64,000 bases of DNA from Thalassotalea ponticola. Its GTDB lineage: Bacteria; Pseudomonadota; Gammaproteobacteria; Enterobacterales; Alteromonadaceae. The notes under the pieces are model-generated. The model was not told the DNA's origin. It saw only the letters and a program-made list of their open reading frames with translations, and ran no database searches. Made by a program: the position numbers and the translations under genes. Shown piece after piece: positions 1-8,885 of this stretch. How positions within the stretch are numbered: the first letter of the stretch is position 1; each line of letters begins with the position of its first letter. The stretch lies in assembly GCF_041379045.1 (NCBI RefSeq), contig NZ_CP166871.1, positions 2,170,001 through 2,234,000 on the forward strand, given 5' to 3'.

Positions 1-617
1 ATTTTTCGCCAATCACTACCGCCCTCAGAGATTGCGTAAGCAGCCAGAGAGCCGTCTTTTGAAAAGCTAATTGACGACATTGATGTGGTGCCATCTTCGC
101 TAAAAGTATTTGGGTCGAGAAATACTTGTTCATTGCCTTCTGCATCTTGGCGATACAGGACGTATTGGTTTTGAAGACCGTCGTTCTTATAGTAGTACTG
201 ATAATCGCCTTCGATAAATGGGCTACTGACTTTTTCGTAGTTCCACAGCTCTTGTAAACGTTGTTTCAGTTGCTCGCGATATGGAATTTGTTCAAGGTAA
301 TCAAAGGTTACCTCGTTTTGCGCTTTTACCCAATTACCGGTTTCAACACTGCGATCATCTTCTAACCAACGGTACGGATCGGCCACTTCGGTGCCGTAGT
401 ACACATCAACCACTTCACCTTTGCGGGTTTCTGGATATTTAAGGGCAAAGGCTTTACCAACAGAGCTAGCACTTGCTTGCTGAGAATCTTGATTGTCTTG
501 TTTTTGCTCTACGACTTGTTCGCTGGCCTGCGTTTGTACGTTGTTTTGTTGCTTGTTATTGTCACCGCAAGCAGCCAAAAGCGCGGCACTAACGGATAAA
601 GCTATATATTTTTTCAT
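1..617 (-). CDS. Prolyl oligopeptidase family (S9A) lipoprotein, partial (N-terminal part)
   Basis: The reading frame is open from an ATG at 617 to the left edge, giving the first 205 residues. The protein begins with a lipoprotein signal: a short Lys-rich start, a hydrophobic stretch and an LLAAC lipobox, so Cys17 should be lipidated. A Gln/Asn-rich linker of about 45 residues follows. Then comes the N-terminal part of an S9A propeller, with DPYRWLED and the Tyr-rich YYYKNDGLQNQYVLY segment. Family members are serine peptidases that cleave after proline in short peptides. The catalytic alpha/beta-hydrolase domain lies outside the window, so activity cannot be judged. It is probably envelope-anchored and periplasmic. 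Confidence 0.9.
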   Translation of the reverse strand, partial: MKKYIALSVSAALLAACGDNNKQQNNVQTQASEQVVEQKQDNQDSQQASASSVGKAFALKYPETRKGEVVDVYYGTEVADPYRWLEDDRSVETGNWVKAQNEVTFDYLEQIPYREQLKQRLQELWNYEKVSSPFIEGDYQYYYKNDGLQNQYVLYRQDAEGNEQVFLDPNTFSEDGTTSMSSISFSKDGSLAAYAISEGGSDWRK

Positions 618-1022
618 CGGTATAATTTATATCGTTATGGATGGTGGTAACAGAATATAACTGATTGAAACAAATGTCTAACCAAGTGTATAACACCAAC
701 TAACATCTGAGTAACAAGCATTGTGTGTTCGCGGTGTCATTTTTATCTTCTTTATGCGCGACCTTTGTTGTTCGTTAGTATTTGTTTTTATTTTACTTTT
801 AAATTACTACCGTTTTTTTCACACTAGGTTACTAAAAGTATACTGATTGATAAATCCGCAGACCTTCCTAGTATTTAACACAGCTTTGATGGCATAAATG
901 TTCGACGATGGAGTAAGTTTTTTTCTATCGACAACCGATAAACGAGCTGACTCCCTATACACAGAAAAATGACTATAAACGCTTTTAGGCGATCGTTAAT
1001 AAACACTTTTTATGGAGATATC
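618..1022. other. Intergenic region between divergent genes
   Basis: About 400 A/T-rich bases lie between the leftward S9A lipoprotein and the rightward redoxin. Promoters for both must lie here. I see no RNA gene, no repeat and no convincing small ORF. An in-frame upstream ATG at 969 would add 18 residues to the redoxin, but it has no Shine-Dalgarno sequence. Confidence 0.5.
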
Positions 1023-1565
1023 ATGACTGCAGATTTCACCAACAAATTGCATGCGGGATCTGACTTTCCCATTATTGAGGCGACACTGCTAAGTGGCGAA
1101 GTGAGAACGCTATCAACGCCGGAAAATGGCTTAGACTGGACTATGGTGGTTGTTTATCGAGGTCAACATTGTCCGCTGTGCACTCGATATTTAAACCAAC
1201 TCGAAAGCTTAAGGGAAGATTTTGCCAATACTGGTGTTGATCTAATTGCCATATCAGGCGACAGCAAGGAACAGCTGGAAAGCCATATGGAAAAACTCAA
1301 TATTAGCTTTGCTATTGCTTATGGCTTAACACTTGAGCAAATGAAGGCGCTTGGTTTGTACATTTCAGATCCGCGATCGCCACAAGAAACAGATCACCCG
1401 TTTGCAGAACCTGGGTTGTTTGTGGTTAATAACGAAGGCAAGGTTCACGTGGTTGATATATCCAACAACCCCTTTGTTAGACCCGAGTTGACGGCGTTAG
1501 CAAATGGCTTAGCTTGGATTCGCAACCCAGATAACAATTACCCCATTCGGGGTATGCACAAATAA
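1023..1565 (+). CDS. Thioredoxin-fold peroxiredoxin-like protein (AhpC/TSA-type redoxin)
   Basis: A 180-residue protein with a thioredoxin fold. The strand-loop VVVYRGQHCPLCTRYLNQL carries a CPLC motif around residues 45-48, where AhpC/TSA redoxins hold the catalytic cysteine. An IAISGDS strand and a G-L-F-V-V-N strand before a KVHVVDISNNPF segment complete the fold. The start at 1023 is chosen because GGAGA lies 6 bases upstream; the longer frame from 969 lacks a ribosome site. Cytosolic peroxide reduction or thiol-disulfide exchange is likely by family, but the substrate is not known. It stands alone, with the next gene convergent. Confidence 0.8.
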   Translation: MTADFTNKLHAGSDFPIIEATLLSGEVRTLSTPENGLDWTMVVVYRGQHCPLCTRYLNQLESLREDFANTGVDLIAISGDSKEQLESHMEKLNISFAIAYGLTLEQMKALGLYISDPRSPQETDHPFAEPGLFVVNNEGKVHVVDISNNPFVRPELTALANGLAWIRNPDNNYPIRGMHK

Positions 1566-1656
1566 AAATAAACAAACGCAATGCGTTTTATATCCACTGT
1601 GACCAGAATGAAAATAATCCCCTTACGACATGGTGGATATCCGTGTATTTAAACAG

Positions 1657-2148
1657 TTACAGTTGATTTACCTGTTTAGTCGCGCTGTTGTTAATGTTAA
1701 ATCGAGCCATCCAATTGAACACTGCAACCCAAATAATTGGTAATATTAAAATTTCAAAAAACACACCAACCGCGCCCACATCGCCATTTATTAATGTTTG
1801 CTCAATGAATCTGAGCAGACCATATGGAGAGAGAGGCATTGCGTTAATATTGCCGTGAAACATCATAGAAAACATAACCGTCAACGCAAGGCACAGCCAT
1901 TTTCTTGCTACTTCGTAGTGATAAATCAATAATGCAGGGATCAAGGCGGCGATACCAAGAGCAAAGAAGTTCTTGATAATATGGATTACATGGCTATTAA
2001 CACCCATCTTAAGCCACGCTGTAGCATCAACCGTTGCGGTTATACCGATAGCCGTGATTGAAAATGCGTAATAACACATGCCGATACAAAGACTGAATAA
2101 TATTAACTGGATAAACGGCAGTACTTTTAAATTGCTGTATCTATTCAT
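1657..2148 (-). CDS. Small polytopic membrane protein, unknown function
   Basis: A 163-residue hydrophobic protein with about four predicted membrane segments, near residues 9-33, 58-77, 83-100 and 125-145. AGAAGAGATGA just upstream of the ATG at 2148 supports the start. No catalytic motif is recognised. The final 15 residues are polar and Asn-rich. It is transcribed convergently with the redoxin, and the gap between them holds a possible weak hairpin of about 8 bp. Inner-membrane location is inferred; no function is assigned. Confidence 0.65.
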   Translation of the reverse strand: MNRYSNLKVLPFIQLILFSLCIGMCYYAFSITAIGITATVDATAWLKMGVNSHVIHIIKNFFALGIAALIPALLIYHYEVARKWLCLALTVMFSMMFHGNINAMPLSPYGLLRFIEQTLINGDVGAVGVFFEILILPIIWVAVFNWMARFNINNSATKQVNQL

Positions 2149-2303
2149 TCATCTCTTCTTTGGATATTCACCGACATTTGCACCCTTACCGGTATGGCAT
2201 CAACATTTTATGGCGCCGCTTAAAACGATATTTTAGGTGCCTTGTGGATTTTTTCGTTGGTGATAAAGCTTTCTGTCACCGAACTTATGACCACTAAATG
2301 TTG

Positions 2304-2774
2304 TTATATCAGTTTGTCTTGCAAATGTCTTGTCATGAAGTGACTATGCGGATCGTGTTTATAGTGTGCAAATGGTCCGCAATAAGTGAAACCGAATTTT
2401 TCGTACAGGTTTCGGGCCGGTCGAAAGAAGTCTTGAGTTCCCGTTTCCAAACTGACTTGCCGATATCCCCGTTCAATAGCCACATTTAGCGCGTGCGTTA
2501 AAAGCTTAGTAGCAACACCCGATTGACGAGCAGAGCTCGATGTTCTCATCGATTTCAATTCGATGTGATCCGGGGTTAGTTGTTTTATCGCAACACAACC
2601 TTGTAGTTCACTGCCAAACCAACCACTAAAAAAGGTAATGTTAGGTGACTTCAGGGCATCAATATCCAAAGCATGGACGCTTTCGGGTGGTGATGTTGCG
2701 TACATATCAGCTAAGTGTTCTTCGAGTAGCTTGATCACCTCGCCACCCGATAAATCATCAATCTTTATTTCCAT
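2304..2774 (-). CDS. GNAT family N-acetyltransferase
   Basis: A 156-residue single-domain GNAT protein. The acetyl-CoA-binding region is visible as IELKSMRTSSSARQSGVATKLLTHAL (about residues 71-96), a variant of the RxxGxG/A loop. It is followed by LETGTQDFFRPARNLYEKFGFTYCGPF, the usual strand-helix end of the fold. The N-terminal half matches the small-molecule and amino-acid acetyltransferases of the YsnE/PA4866 type. The acceptor is unknown. AAGG about 9 bases before the ATG fits as a ribosome site. It is a single-gene unit, with a strong terminator-like hairpin upstream at 2962-2989. Confidence 0.85.
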   Translation of the reverse strand: MEIKIDDLSGGEVIKLLEEHLADMYATSPPESVHALDIDALKSPNITFFSGWFGSELQGCVAIKQLTPDHIELKSMRTSSSARQSGVATKLLTHALNVAIERGYRQVSLETGTQDFFRPARNLYEKFGFTYCGPFAHYKHDPHSHFMTRHLQDKLI

Positions 2775-2961
2775 ATATTGAAACCTTGTTTTATTGTCAG
2801 ACCTATTTATGGTTGTGACATAGCTGAGTAAATTTTACTCACCCTAAGCGAGCGTATGCCGCTTTCCTCTAGTCATCCTAATGCTATCTAAGGCAAAGTC
2901 AAATAGCGCTGCGCATAGAACAATAAGCGTCGTTTTAGCTAACTAGTTTCCCTACAATTAA

Positions 2962-2989
2962 AAAAGGACCTAACGTGTTAGGTCCTTTT
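2962..2989. terminator. Bidirectional intrinsic terminator-like hairpin
   Basis: A 13-bp perfect stem (AAAAGGACCTAAC with GTTAGGTCCTTTT) and a 2-base loop, A-rich on one side and T-rich on the other. It is placed to stop leftward transcription from the DUF2999 gene. Confidence 0.8.
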
Positions 2990-3062
2990 ACATTTACAAC
3001 AGCTACAGCGCTGTGCTCTTGTGATTGGTGCTGGCCAGACGCCATAACGCCATGAGCCAAGG

Positions 3063-3320
3063 CTAGCGCGGCTGTTGCAGTGTCTGCTTGGCTTTTTCTA
3101 ACGCTTGCTCATCTAATCCCAACTCTTTCACAGCGTCACTGATAAGGCTAGGGTTGGTCATTACTTGCATCATGACAGGTTGCAGTTTTTCTTGTTCGAT
3201 GCCCAGCTCCGCAATGCTCGCCATTGCCATTAGTGGGTTTTGAGTCATCTGCTCGAATAACGCAGCGATTTTTTCGTCGCTGATATTTTCTTGTTTAAGT
3301 AAGGCAATAATAGGATTCAT
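3063..3320 (-). CDS. DUF2999-like small protein
   Basis: An 85-residue, Met- and Gln-rich, all-helical small protein beginning MNPIIALLKQENISDEKIAALF. It resembles the DUF2999 family of Alteromonadales and Vibrionales, recognised from memory of the family and not by a search. It has no signal peptide, no membrane segment and no known catalytic motif. GAGGAATAGTT precedes the ATG at a good distance. It lies downstream of sucD in the same direction but is separated from it by a terminator-like hairpin, so it is probably transcribed separately. Function unknown. Confidence 0.7.
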   Translation of the reverse strand: MNPIIALLKQENISDEKIAALFEQMTQNPLMAMASIAELGIEQEKLQPVMMQVMTNPSLISDAVKELGLDEQALEKAKQTLQQPR

Positions 3321-3348
3321 AACTATTCCTCAATTTAACAAAAACAAA

Positions 3349-3373
3349 AGGCCGCTAATGCGACCTTTTTAAA
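3349..3373 (-). terminator. Putative terminator after sucCD
   Basis: Read leftward, AAGGTCGC-ATTA-GCGGCCTT forms a hairpin with one mismatch and is followed by TTGTTTTTG. It sits about 60 bases after the sucD stop codon. Confidence 0.6.
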
Positions 3374-3433
3374 ACAGTATGCTATAGGTTGCTAACCACC
3401 ACAGTAATCATCAACCTATGCGCGGTAATCAAA

Positions 3434-4306
3434 TTACCAACCTGTTTTCTCTTTTAGTGCAGAACCGATGTCAGCAAGAGAACGTACAGTTTTAACGCCT
3501 GCCGCTTCTAGGGCTGCGAATTTCTCATCAGCAGTACCTTTACCACCAGCGATGATAGCGCCAGCATGCCCCATGCGCTTACCTGGAGGAGCAGTAACAC
3601 CAGCGATGTAAGAAACTACCGGCTTAGTTACATTTTCTTTAATGTATTCTGCTGCTTCTTCTTCAGCCGTACCACCAATTTCACCAATCATTACGATTGC
3701 TTCAGTTTGTGGATCGTTTTCAAACATCTCTAGTACGTCGATGAAGTTAGTACCTGGAATTGGGTCACCACCAATACCAACACACGTTGATTGACCAAAA
3801 CCAGCATCGGTAGTTTGCTTAACCGCTTCATAAGTAAGCGTACCTGAGCGAGATACGATACCTACTTTACCTGGCTTGTGGATGTGACCTGGCATGATAC
3901 CAATCTTACATTCGCCTGGCGTGATAACACCTGGACAGTTTGGACCAATCATGCGAACGCCAGTTTCTTCTAGCTTAACTTTAACGTCAAGCATGTCTAG
4001 CGTAGGGATACCTTCAGTGATGGTAACGATTAACTCGATACCCGCATCGATAGCTTCTAAGATCGCATCTTTACAGAAAGGTGCTGGAACGTAGATAACA
4101 GTCGCTGTAGCGCCAGTTGCTTCAACCGCTTCACGAACGGTGTTGAATACAGGAAGACCTAAGTGCTCTTGACCGCCTTTACCTGGTGATACACCACCAA
4201 CCATTTGCGTACCGTAAGCAATCGCTTGCTCTGAGTGGAAAGTACCTTGACCACCAGTGAAACCTTGACAGATTACTTTGGTATCTTTGTTAATTAATAC
4301 AGACAT
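3434..4306 (-). CDS. sucD: Succinyl-CoA synthetase alpha subunit (ADP/GDP-forming)
   Basis: A 290-residue alpha subunit, nearly the same length as E. coli SucD. It has the N-terminal CoA-binding Rossmann domain ([15 protein letters not shown]) and a ligase domain with [12 protein letters not shown]. The phosphohistidine loop is [18 protein letters not shown], whose His is phosphorylated during the interconversion of succinyl-CoA and succinate with nucleotide triphosphate formation. Its ATG overlaps the sucC stop by one base (TAATG), so the two subunits are translationally coupled. The product is cytosolic and part of the TCA cycle. Confidence 0.97.
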   Translation of the reverse strand: MSVLINKDTKVICQGFTGGQGTFHSEQAIAYGTQMVGGVSPGKGGQEHLGLPVFNTVREAVEATGATATVIYVPAPFCKDAILEAIDAGIELIVTITEGIPTLDMLDVKVKLEETGVRMIGPNCPGVITPGECKIGIMPGHIHKPGKVGIVSRSGTLTYEAVKQTTDAGFGQSTCVGIGGDPIPGTNFIDVLEMFENDPQTEAIVMIGEIGGTAEEEAAEYIKENVTKPVVSYIAGVTAPPGKRMGHAGAIIAGGKGTADEKFAALEAAGVKTVRSLADIGSALKEKTGW

Positions 4307-5472
4307 TATTTGCCCTCCGCAGCAGCAACAACTTTCTCAGCCGCGTCAGTTAGAGACTCAGCAGCGATTACGTTTACGTCAGAGTTAGCTAGAACTTCAC
4401 GACCAGCTTCTGCGTTAGTACCTTCAAGACGCACAACAACAGGTACTTTAACACCAACTTCTTTAACAGCAGCGATGATACCTTCAGCGATCATGTCACA
4501 ACGAACGATACCACCAAAGATGTTTACTAGTACTGCTTTTACGTTGTCATCAGAAAGGATGATTTTGAATGCTTCTGCTACACGCTCTTTCGTTGCACCA
4601 CCACCAACATCAAGGAAGTTAGCTGGCTTACCGCCGTGTAGGTTTACGATATCCATGGTACCCATCGCAAGACCAGCGCCGTTAACCATACAACCAACGT
4701 TACCGTCTAGGGCTACGTAGTTTAATTCCCACTGAGCTGCGTGTGCTTCACGCTCGTCTTCTTGTGAAGGATCGTGCATTGCACGGATTTTTGGTTGACG
4801 GAATAAGGCGTTTGAGTCAACACCAATTTTGCCGTCTAAACAGTGTAAGTTACCTTGCTCAGTGATCACTAGCGGGTTGATTTCTAGTAATGCGAAATCG
4901 TGATCGATAAACATGTTACCTAAGCCCATGAAGATTTTTACAAATTGCTTCATTTGCGTTGGGTTAAGGCCTAGTTTGAAACCTAACTCACGCGCTTGAT
5001 ATGCTTGTGGACCAACTAATGGGTCGATAGCAGCTTTGTGAATTAAGTGAGGCGTTTCTTCTGCAACGGTTTCGATGTCTACACCACCTTCGGTTGAAGC
5101 CATAAATACAACACGACGAGTCGCGCGATCAACAACTGCACCTAGGTATAATTCATTAGCGATATCAGTACAGCTTTCAACTAAGATTTTTGCTACCGGC
5201 TGACCATTTGCATCTGTTTGGTAAGTAACTAAGTTTTTACCTAACCAGTGTTGTGCAAACTCTTTGATTTCTTCTTTCGAGCTAACTAGCTTAACACCGC
5301 CAGCTTTACCGCGACCACCTGCGTGAACTTGAGCTTTAACAACCCACATATTACCGCCGATTTTATCAGCAGCCTCTGCAGCTTCTTGAGGGGTATCGCA
5401 TGCGAAACCTTCAGAAACTGGTAAACCATATTCAGCGAATAATTGTTTCGCTTGATACTCATGCAAATTCAT
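4306..5472 (-). CDS. sucC: Succinyl-CoA synthetase beta subunit
   Basis: 388 residues from [18 protein letters not shown], exactly the E. coli SucC length, so I place the start at 5472 and not four codons upstream. It has the ATP-grasp nucleotide-binding half ([19 protein letters not shown]) and the C-terminal flavodoxin-like CoA ligase half ([34 protein letters not shown]). It binds the nucleotide and succinate and pairs with SucD. In most relatives sucCD follows sucAB directly; here the pair has its own upstream region and is about 10 kb from sucB. Confidence 0.97.
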   Translation of the reverse strand: MNLHEYQAKQLFAEYGLPVSEGFACDTPQEAAEAADKIGGNMWVVKAQVHAGGRGKAGGVKLVSSKEEIKEFAQHWLGKNLVTYQTDANGQPVAKILVESCTDIANELYLGAVVDRATRRVVFMASTEGGVDIETVAEETPHLIHKAAIDPLVGPQAYQARELGFKLGLNPTQMKQFVKIFMGLGNMFIDHDFALLEINPLVITEQGNLHCLDGKIGVDSNALFRQPKIRAMHDPSQEDEREAHAAQWELNYVALDGNVGCMVNGAGLAMGTMDIVNLHGGKPANFLDVGGGATKERVAEAFKIILSDDNVKAVLVNIFGGIVRCDMIAEGIIAAVKEVGVKVPVVVRLEGTNAEAGREVLANSDVNVIAAESLTDAAEKVVAAAEGK

Positions 5473-5830
5473 GGTGTTTCCCAATTGCTTTTTTGAAATG
5501 AACTAAGTGCCTAACCTGAAGTTAAAATACAAGGCTCGCACTTAACGACTATAATTTTGGCGCTGATTATATAGAGAAACGACATTAGTTTAAACCCCCT
5601 TGTTACAGTTTCCTCAGCATCTGTTACAAAGCGGACAACACTAATACAAACGAAGGATTCATCGCATTTAGCTGGCCTTTATACTGGCGGGTTAATAAGC
5701 TACCCCCTGCGCGTTGAGTACAGCTAATTTGATAAATTTAACGTTAAAACAAAACCCAATACTTGCGCTAAGATGTGATTACCATTACCTTGGGCGATGC
5801 ATAATTACCAATAAGAAAGGAAGCTAATCA
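5473..5830. other. Divergent intergenic region, sucC / outer-membrane barrel gene
   Basis: 358 non-coding bases that must hold a promoter for the detached sucCD pair and another for the barrel gene. I see no RNA gene or repeat. No operator can be assigned by eye. Confidence 0.5.
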
Positions 5831-6385
5831 ATGAAACCCCTATTTTACTCACTTCTAACCTGTGCAGCGTTATCGTCTTTTACCGCGACCGCTGAGCCAA
5901 CAACTCAACATCAGCCAATATATGACGCATCATGGGCAGTAGGGATTGGTAGCTATGGTTTGACCATAGAGCCCGATGACAATGACTATGCAGAAGATGA
6001 ATTTTACGGCTATAACCTATCACTGACTTATGCGTCAGTTGATCACATCGCTGTTAGAGCGGCCCTTTACGATACTGAACACGATGATTTGTCTGATCTT
6101 GAGTTATCGGGTCTCGAACTGCAACTTCTCGCTGGTACTGGTTTGCGAAACAACGGTTTTAAAGCCTATGGTTTGCTTGGCTTTTATTCGGAGACAATGG
6201 AACTTGCGTCTTTTGAAGAGGATTTTAGCGGCTTTCAACTGGGCGGAGGAATTGGCTATCACTGGCCACAGGTGAGTCTCGATTTAAGTGTCGCGTTTCG
6301 CTCAACGTCTGATTATGAAGACTTCGCCGAGCTAAATGATGTAATGGCAACATCATCTTCTTTAAACATCGCCTATCGCTTTTAA
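5831..6385 (+). CDS. Outer-membrane beta-barrel protein (porin-like, small)
   Basis: A 184-residue protein with a signal peptide (cleavage after about residue 21, TATA-EP). It has alternating amphipathic strands and ends in a C-terminal Phe (IAYRF), the usual BamA recognition signature. Acidic loops (EPDDNDYAEDE, EHDDLSDLE) lie between strands. The length fits an eight-stranded barrel of the OmpA/OmpW-like type. AGGAAG precedes the ATG. It stands alone and is followed by a long perfect hairpin. Function is not predictable beyond outer-membrane location. Confidence 0.75.
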   Translation: MKPLFYSLLTCAALSSFTATAEPTTQHQPIYDASWAVGIGSYGLTIEPDDNDYAEDEFYGYNLSLTYASVDHIAVRAALYDTEHDDLSDLELSGLELQLLAGTGLRNNGFKAYGLLGFYSETMELASFEEDFSGFQLGGGIGYHWPQVSLDLSVAFRSTSDYEDFAELNDVMATSSSLNIAYRF

Positions 6386-6409
6386 CTCTAGACAATTGAG
6401 CCTTCTATA

Positions 6410-6473
6410 ACAGCATGACTAAATAAAACGGCACTAGGATTTAACTCAGTGCCGTTTTATTTAGTCATGCTGT
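6410..6473. terminator. Long bidirectional terminator (26-bp perfect stem)
   Basis: The arms at 6410-6435 and 6448-6473 are perfectly complementary (26 bp) around a 12-base loop. The inner AAAACGGCACT/AGTGCCGTTTT part is a standard bidirectional terminator between two convergent genes. The outer CATGACTAAAT arms make it unusually long. Confidence 0.85.
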
Positions 6474-6526
6474 ATTATCCCTCGCAACATTATAAGCGGT
6501 AGTAATGTCTGCGATAACTTACCGTA

Positions 6527-6811
6527 TTATTTACTCAACAAGTTTTTCAGTATACCGACGATAGCTAATAACACACCACCACCGACGCCACCACTCGCAA
6601 CACTGCCAATGATACTGCCAAGATCCATACCGCCGGATCCTGTCGCCATACCAAGCATCGCTAAAATTTGCCCGCCTAAACCACCGCCAACAATACCGGC
6701 AAGTGAATTACCTAGCGTGCCGAGCGATATGTTTTTAAATAAGCCACCGGCAACGTTACCGCCAACGGCACCACTTATGAGCTGAATAATTAATGGTAAT
6801 AATGTTTCCAT
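6527..6811 (-). CDS. Small glycine-rich hydrophobic protein, unknown function
   Basis: A 94-residue protein made of hydrophobic segments rich in Gly (GAVGGNVAGGLF, GIVGGGLGGQIL, SVASGGVGGGVLLAIVGIL) and almost free of charge until the C-terminal KNLLSK. GAGGAAAC is well placed before the ATG. The composition resembles bacteriocin-like or holin-like small membrane proteins and glycine-zipper proteins, but no specific family is claimed. It is monocistronic and convergent with the barrel gene. Confidence 0.6.
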   Translation of the reverse strand: METLLPLIIQLISGAVGGNVAGGLFKNISLGTLGNSLAGIVGGGLGGQILAMLGMATGSGGMDLGSIIGSVASGGVGGGVLLAIVGILKNLLSK

Positions 6812-7195
6812 CTTTGTTTCCTCTTAATCAAAAACGAATCGATGCAAACGCACAACATGCACCTTCAATATCACGGTTTCACTGTGTCCCGTAACCTTTG
6901 TGAAAGCTAACGCTGTAATCAGCACACATTTTACTAGGCTCTGTGCTAACTGGCTTTAATACTTAATAAAATTCCCTTAACCACCGTACTAAAAGGCTAG
7001 TCGCGATGGCAATAAAATCAACTTTTATTAAAAATTAAGCGATAAAAACAAGCATCTATGGGCAGGAAACCTGTGCTTTGTTGAGGAATAAACCACAATT
7101 TGGTTCTATAGACGGACCTTTAACGGCGCAGGGCGCAACAATCGGCCAATTAGATGTTAGAGACGATATAGCCAATTCAATCGATAGCAATTACC
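6812..7195. other. Intergenic region without a supported gene
   Basis: 384 bases between two leftward genes. A short hairpin (CAGG-AAA-CCTG) occurs near 7061. An open frame from 7078 runs rightward only because it is antisense to the small DUF2986 gene. Nothing else is recognised. Confidence 0.45.
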
Positions 7196-7363
7196 CTAAG
7201 CGCCTTGCTCGTCAGAATTTTGGCGCTCAGCATCTTGCTGTTGGGCGATTTTTTCGCGCTCAGCTTTTGAAATATATTTGGGTTTATTGCGTTTGTGTAA
7301 TTTTGCGTTAGCTTTTTTCTGTTTCGCTAACAGCGTTGATTTAATCTTCTTTTTTCGATTCAT
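7196..7363 (-). CDS. DUF2986-like small basic protein
   Basis: A 55-residue ORF from ATG at 7363 to TAG at 7196. It starts MNRKKKIKSTLLAKQKKANA and contains KRNKPKYISKAEREKIA, then an acidic/Gln tail. The Lys-rich N-terminus and the KPKYISKAER motif are those I associate with DUF2986 of gamma-proteobacteria. GAGAGCAGATA lies directly before the ATG as a ribosome site. It is strongly basic and probably helical; RNA or ribosome association would be a guess. An antisense frame (7078-7311) across it is a shadow. Confidence 0.75.
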   Translation of the reverse strand: MNRKKKIKSTLLAKQKKANAKLHKRNKPKYISKAEREKIAQQQDAERQNSDEQGA

Positions 7364-7395
7364 TATCTGCTCTCACGCGTCTGCTACAGCGGTGA

Positions 7396-8175
7396 TTATA
7401 ACTTTGGTTTGTTGTTCTTTGGCTCGTCTACGGGCTTGCCTTTGATAAATTTTTCGCCGTTAATCATCGCTGAAACGATACCATTTTTTTCTTTAAATTC
7501 ACTAATAACAACAGCAACGATATGCATTGTAATGGCGATTAACAACAAATAAAAACTGAACACATGGATGGAAATAATGGGCTTGCGCCACTCTCGCATT
7601 CGCGCGTACGCGGCTTGATCAACCCCTTGCTTTGAGCCGGGAACCAAGCCCTCAAGCGCTTGGTGGTCTTCGCCAGAATTTGTGACCTGCTCTGCTATTT
7701 CGTGACCAAATGGTGGTAAATACAAATCCGTACCAGCTAATATAAGACCGGTAGATGCCTGCGTGATCAGCAAGACAAACAGTACACTAACCATGATTTT
7801 TGCCAGTGGATTGTGACCTGCATAGCTAGGCGCTTTACCTTCGCTAAGCTCGTTGATATAGGATGTCGTTTCCCTTATCGCACCTTTATGCACCGGTATT
7901 ATCGAAGACCACTTAGCGTAATGGCTGCCAATAAATCCCCAAATCAAACGCCAAATAAGGTTAACAACAAAGACATAGCCGATGTAGACATGTATGGTTT
8001 TCAGTAAAATTTTGCCGTCAGCACTCACGCCAAAGCTTTTGCTGTTTAATATCATTAGACCGATAAATATCAGCCCCAAAATACACAGTACATTTAGCCA
8101 ATGAAAGATTCTGACGTGCCTATCCCACACTTTGTACGAAGTGAGTTTAGGTTGATTATCCGGTTGTTCGTTCAT
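7396..8175 (-). CDS. Cytochrome b561-family membrane protein (Ni/Fe-hydrogenase-type b subunit)
   Basis: A 259-residue four-helix di-heme cytochrome b. Candidate heme-ligand histidines are visible in RIFHWLNV, KTIHVYIGY, ISIHVFSFYL and TMHIVAVV. The typical W-D-R-x-V-R-I-F-H-W start follows a short cytoplasmic tail. An approximately 60-residue loop lies between helices 3 and 4. The start at MNEQPDN (8175) has AAGG upstream. A longer frame to 8355 adds a Cys/Arg-rich stretch and an extra hydrophobic segment atypical of the family. It probably passes electrons across the inner membrane; the partner is unknown, though the periplasmic protein gene just upstream may belong with it. Confidence 0.85.
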   Translation of the reverse strand: MNEQPDNQPKLTSYKVWDRHVRIFHWLNVLCILGLIFIGLMILNSKSFGVSADGKILLKTIHVYIGYVFVVNLIWRLIWGFIGSHYAKWSSIIPVHKGAIRETTSYINELSEGKAPSYAGHNPLAKIMVSVLFVLLITQASTGLILAGTDLYLPPFGHEIAEQVTNSGEDHQALEGLVPGSKQGVDQAAYARMREWRKPIISIHVFSFYLLLIAITMHIVAVVISEFKEKNGIVSAMINGEKFIKGKPVDEPKNNKPKL

Positions 8176-8404
8176 AGCTTCTAACCTTGTCAACGCCGTC
8201 AATAACATCGTCATACTCAATAGAAGTATAATGAGGACATGGCGATTACACAAAGCCGTGGGCATGCCAGCACTCTCTTGTAACGAGCACTGAACTAATG
8301 TGCTAGGGCGACACATGACGCCGTGCTGAATTCTCCTGAGGGTTAATTCAGGCATTTATCACTCTGCGTCCGGTGTGCTATAACAGCTTTAAGGCGTTAA
8401 GGTA

Positions 8405-8713
8405 TTAGTGCTTTAATATTTCAACAATTTCTTTGCTGTGTTCCATCAAGCGAACCCATTTTCCATCGACTTCAATGGTGATAATGCCATCCCTACTGCG
8501 CTCAACGATAACGCCTTGTTCATAAATTTCAGGTTCTATAACCGTGCCAACTTGCAATTTCTTTTGCCAGCCCGGTGGCAACGCTTTGCCCTTAGCAACT
8601 TTTTTCTGTAGCCCAGGTGGCAGTTGCTTGTGTTCATCTTTTTTGGCGTAAACAACCTGACTTGCCAATAAGGATATAATCGGGATACATAACATAACTA
8701 GATGATTGCGCAT
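8405..8713 (-). CDS. Small periplasmic RcnB/CigR-like protein
   Basis: A 102-residue secreted protein with a signal peptide (MRNHLVMLCIPIISLLASQVVYA, then KKDEHK). Two Pro-Gly repeats follow, LPPGLQKKVAKGKALPPGWQKKL, typical of the RcnB/CigR-like periplasmic family. The remainder is a small beta domain (IITIEVDGKWVRLM). AGAGAG lies a few bases before the chosen ATG at 8713; a start 10 codons upstream is possible. It is upstream of and co-directional with the cytochrome b561 gene and may be co-transcribed. The role is uncertain; metal sensing is known for RcnB itself but not shown here. Confidence 0.65.
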   Translation of the reverse strand: MRNHLVMLCIPIISLLASQVVYAKKDEHKQLPPGLQKKVAKGKALPPGWQKKLQVGTVIEPEIYEQGVIVERSRDGIITIEVDGKWVRLMEHSKEIVEILKH

Positions 8714-8885
8714 ACAGACTCTCTTTTTAATTTTAATGTTCAAAGTTAACTTACTGACTGTAGGCTAACGCGCGGTAATGATGACACAGTCGTGTTGCTA
8801 TTTCTAGCTGACGCCATAACTCGAGTACCAGAATCGATTGATGCTAGCTACACTTAAAATCACATAAATCAATTAGAGGCCTGTC

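Noticed and set aside
4310..4720. Rightward open frame of 136 codons opposite sucC
   Set aside because: It is an antisense shadow of sucC, with low-complexity Ser/Thr/Ala composition and no ribosome site. Similar antisense frames over sucA, sucB, sdhA, dbpA, fadE and the S8 protease were dropped for the same reason.
7040..7080. Possible riboswitch-like hairpin
   Set aside because: Only a 4-bp stem is visible, and no conserved core of any riboswitch class could be matched.
7078..7311. Rightward 77-codon frame
   Set aside because: It starts at TTG without a ribosome site and overlaps the better-supported DUF2986-like gene on the other strand.
8176..8355. 60-residue N-terminal extension of the cytochrome b561 protein
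   Set aside because: The extension is Cys/Arg-rich with an extra hydrophobic segment atypical of the family. The internal ATG at 8175 has an AAGG site and starts at the family N-terminus.
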